From positions 1 to 18,803 of the forward strand of contig DGGS01000097.1 of NCBI GenBank assembly GCA_002392325.1: DNA of 18,803 nt, written 5' to 3'. The notes under the pieces are model-generated. The model ran no database searches. It was not told the origin of the DNA and saw only the letters and a list, made by a program, of their open reading frames with translations. Below are positions 15,598 through 18,803 of this stretch, in pieces. This stretch comes from Bacteroidales bacterium UBA3868 (GTDB taxonomy: Bacteria; Bacteroidota; Bacteroidia; Bacteroidales; WCHB1-69). Each line of letters begins with the position of its first letter. Position 1 is the stretch's first letter. Made by a program: the position numbers and the translations under genes.

Positions 15598-15894
15598 TTA
15601 TGCCAGGCCCCCATTATTCATCATTGGAGGAATAGCGCCTTGCGGATTGTCCACTATAACACCATTCTGTCCCTCATACTTGGAGATGTTGTCCGCAAGC
15701 GCGTTCAACAACCGTTTGGCGTTCTGGGGTGTCATAATGATACGGGAACGAACTGTACCTTTTTGAACACCGGGCAGCATAGCCACGAAATCCACTATGA
15801 ATTCCGAATTGGAATGAGAGATGATAGCCAAGTTGGAATATACGCCTTGTGCTATCTCTTCTGGCAAATTAATGTCGATTTTCTGATCTGGCAT
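15598..15894 (-). CDS. DUF3467 family protein
   Basis: This 98-aa protein matches DUF3467 along its length: an N-terminal QGVYSNLAIISHSNSEFIVDF, a middle TVRSRIIMTPQNAKRLLNAL and a helix ADNISKYEGQNG, followed by a Pro/Met/Asn-rich tail. The family is small, cytoplasmic and of unknown function, and in Bacteroidota it commonly follows rpoC, as here. The gap to rpoC is 15 bases and AAGGA lies four bases before the ATG, so it is very probably cotranscribed with rpoC and ends at the terminator at 15526-15552. Its steady association with RNA polymerase genes hints at a link to transcription or ribosome supply, but nothing in the sequence shows this. Confidence 0.93.
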   Translation of the reverse strand: MPDQKIDINLPEEIAQGVYSNLAIISHSNSEFIVDFVAMLPGVQKGTVRSRIIMTPQNAKRLLNALADNISKYEGQNGVIVDNPQGAIPPMMNNGGLA

Positions 15895-15909
15895 GATTCC
15901 TTTTATTTT

Positions 15910-18803
<2,894 letters not shown>

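Overview
The window looks like a chromosomal segment of a Bacteroidota bacterium, most likely Bacteroidales. The evidence is: several promoters carry the Bacteroidota -7 element TAnnTTTG; a DUF3467 gene follows rpoC; a BtuG-like surface lipoprotein sits behind a cobalamin riboswitch; there is a TonB-dependent receptor with an N-terminal carboxypeptidase-regulatory-like domain; and a large surface protein ends in a Fibrobacter-type paralogous (Fib_succ_major) domain. Genus and species cannot be read from the sequence.

Layout. 3-2975 (+): 3' part of a large extracellular protein, cut by the left edge. 3084-3317 (+): rpmB (L28) with its own promoter and a strong terminator. 3450-5945 (+): TonB-dependent receptor with a forced TTG start. 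5968-6224: promoter, cobalamin riboswitch and expression platform controlling 6217-7287 (+), a BtuG-like vitamin B12-capture lipoprotein. The usual partner btuB does not follow; a terminator lies at 7436-7465.

7468-13322 is an A+T-richer block that reads as an acquired accessory island. It holds a two-gene operon: a 1115-aa SF2 helicase with a C-terminal PD-(D/E)xK-like nuclease domain (7561-10908), overlapping by ATGA with a 605-aa protein of unknown family (10905-12722) whose layout loosely suggests an Argonaute/PIWI-like fold. Facing it is a two-gene minus-strand unit: an intact XRE-type HTH protein (12818-13087) and a small upstream gene broken by a one-base frameshift (13084-13322). The operon is preceded by a promoter overlapped by a perfect 10-bp inverted repeat. 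The helicase-nuclease and its partner are the best candidate here for an undescribed anti-mobile-element system; that role is inference from architecture and context.

13323-13705 is an A+T-rich intergenic stretch ending in the uvrC promoter. 13706-15496 (+) is uvrC. Convergent to it on the minus strand are DUF3467 (15598-15894) and rpoC (15910 to the right edge, 5' part missing), with a UUCG-tetraloop terminator at 15526-15552. The core genes (rpmB, uvrC, rpoC) are ordinary; the accessory content lies between btuG and uvrC. No tRNA, rRNA, CRISPR array, integrase, transposase or IS element was seen.
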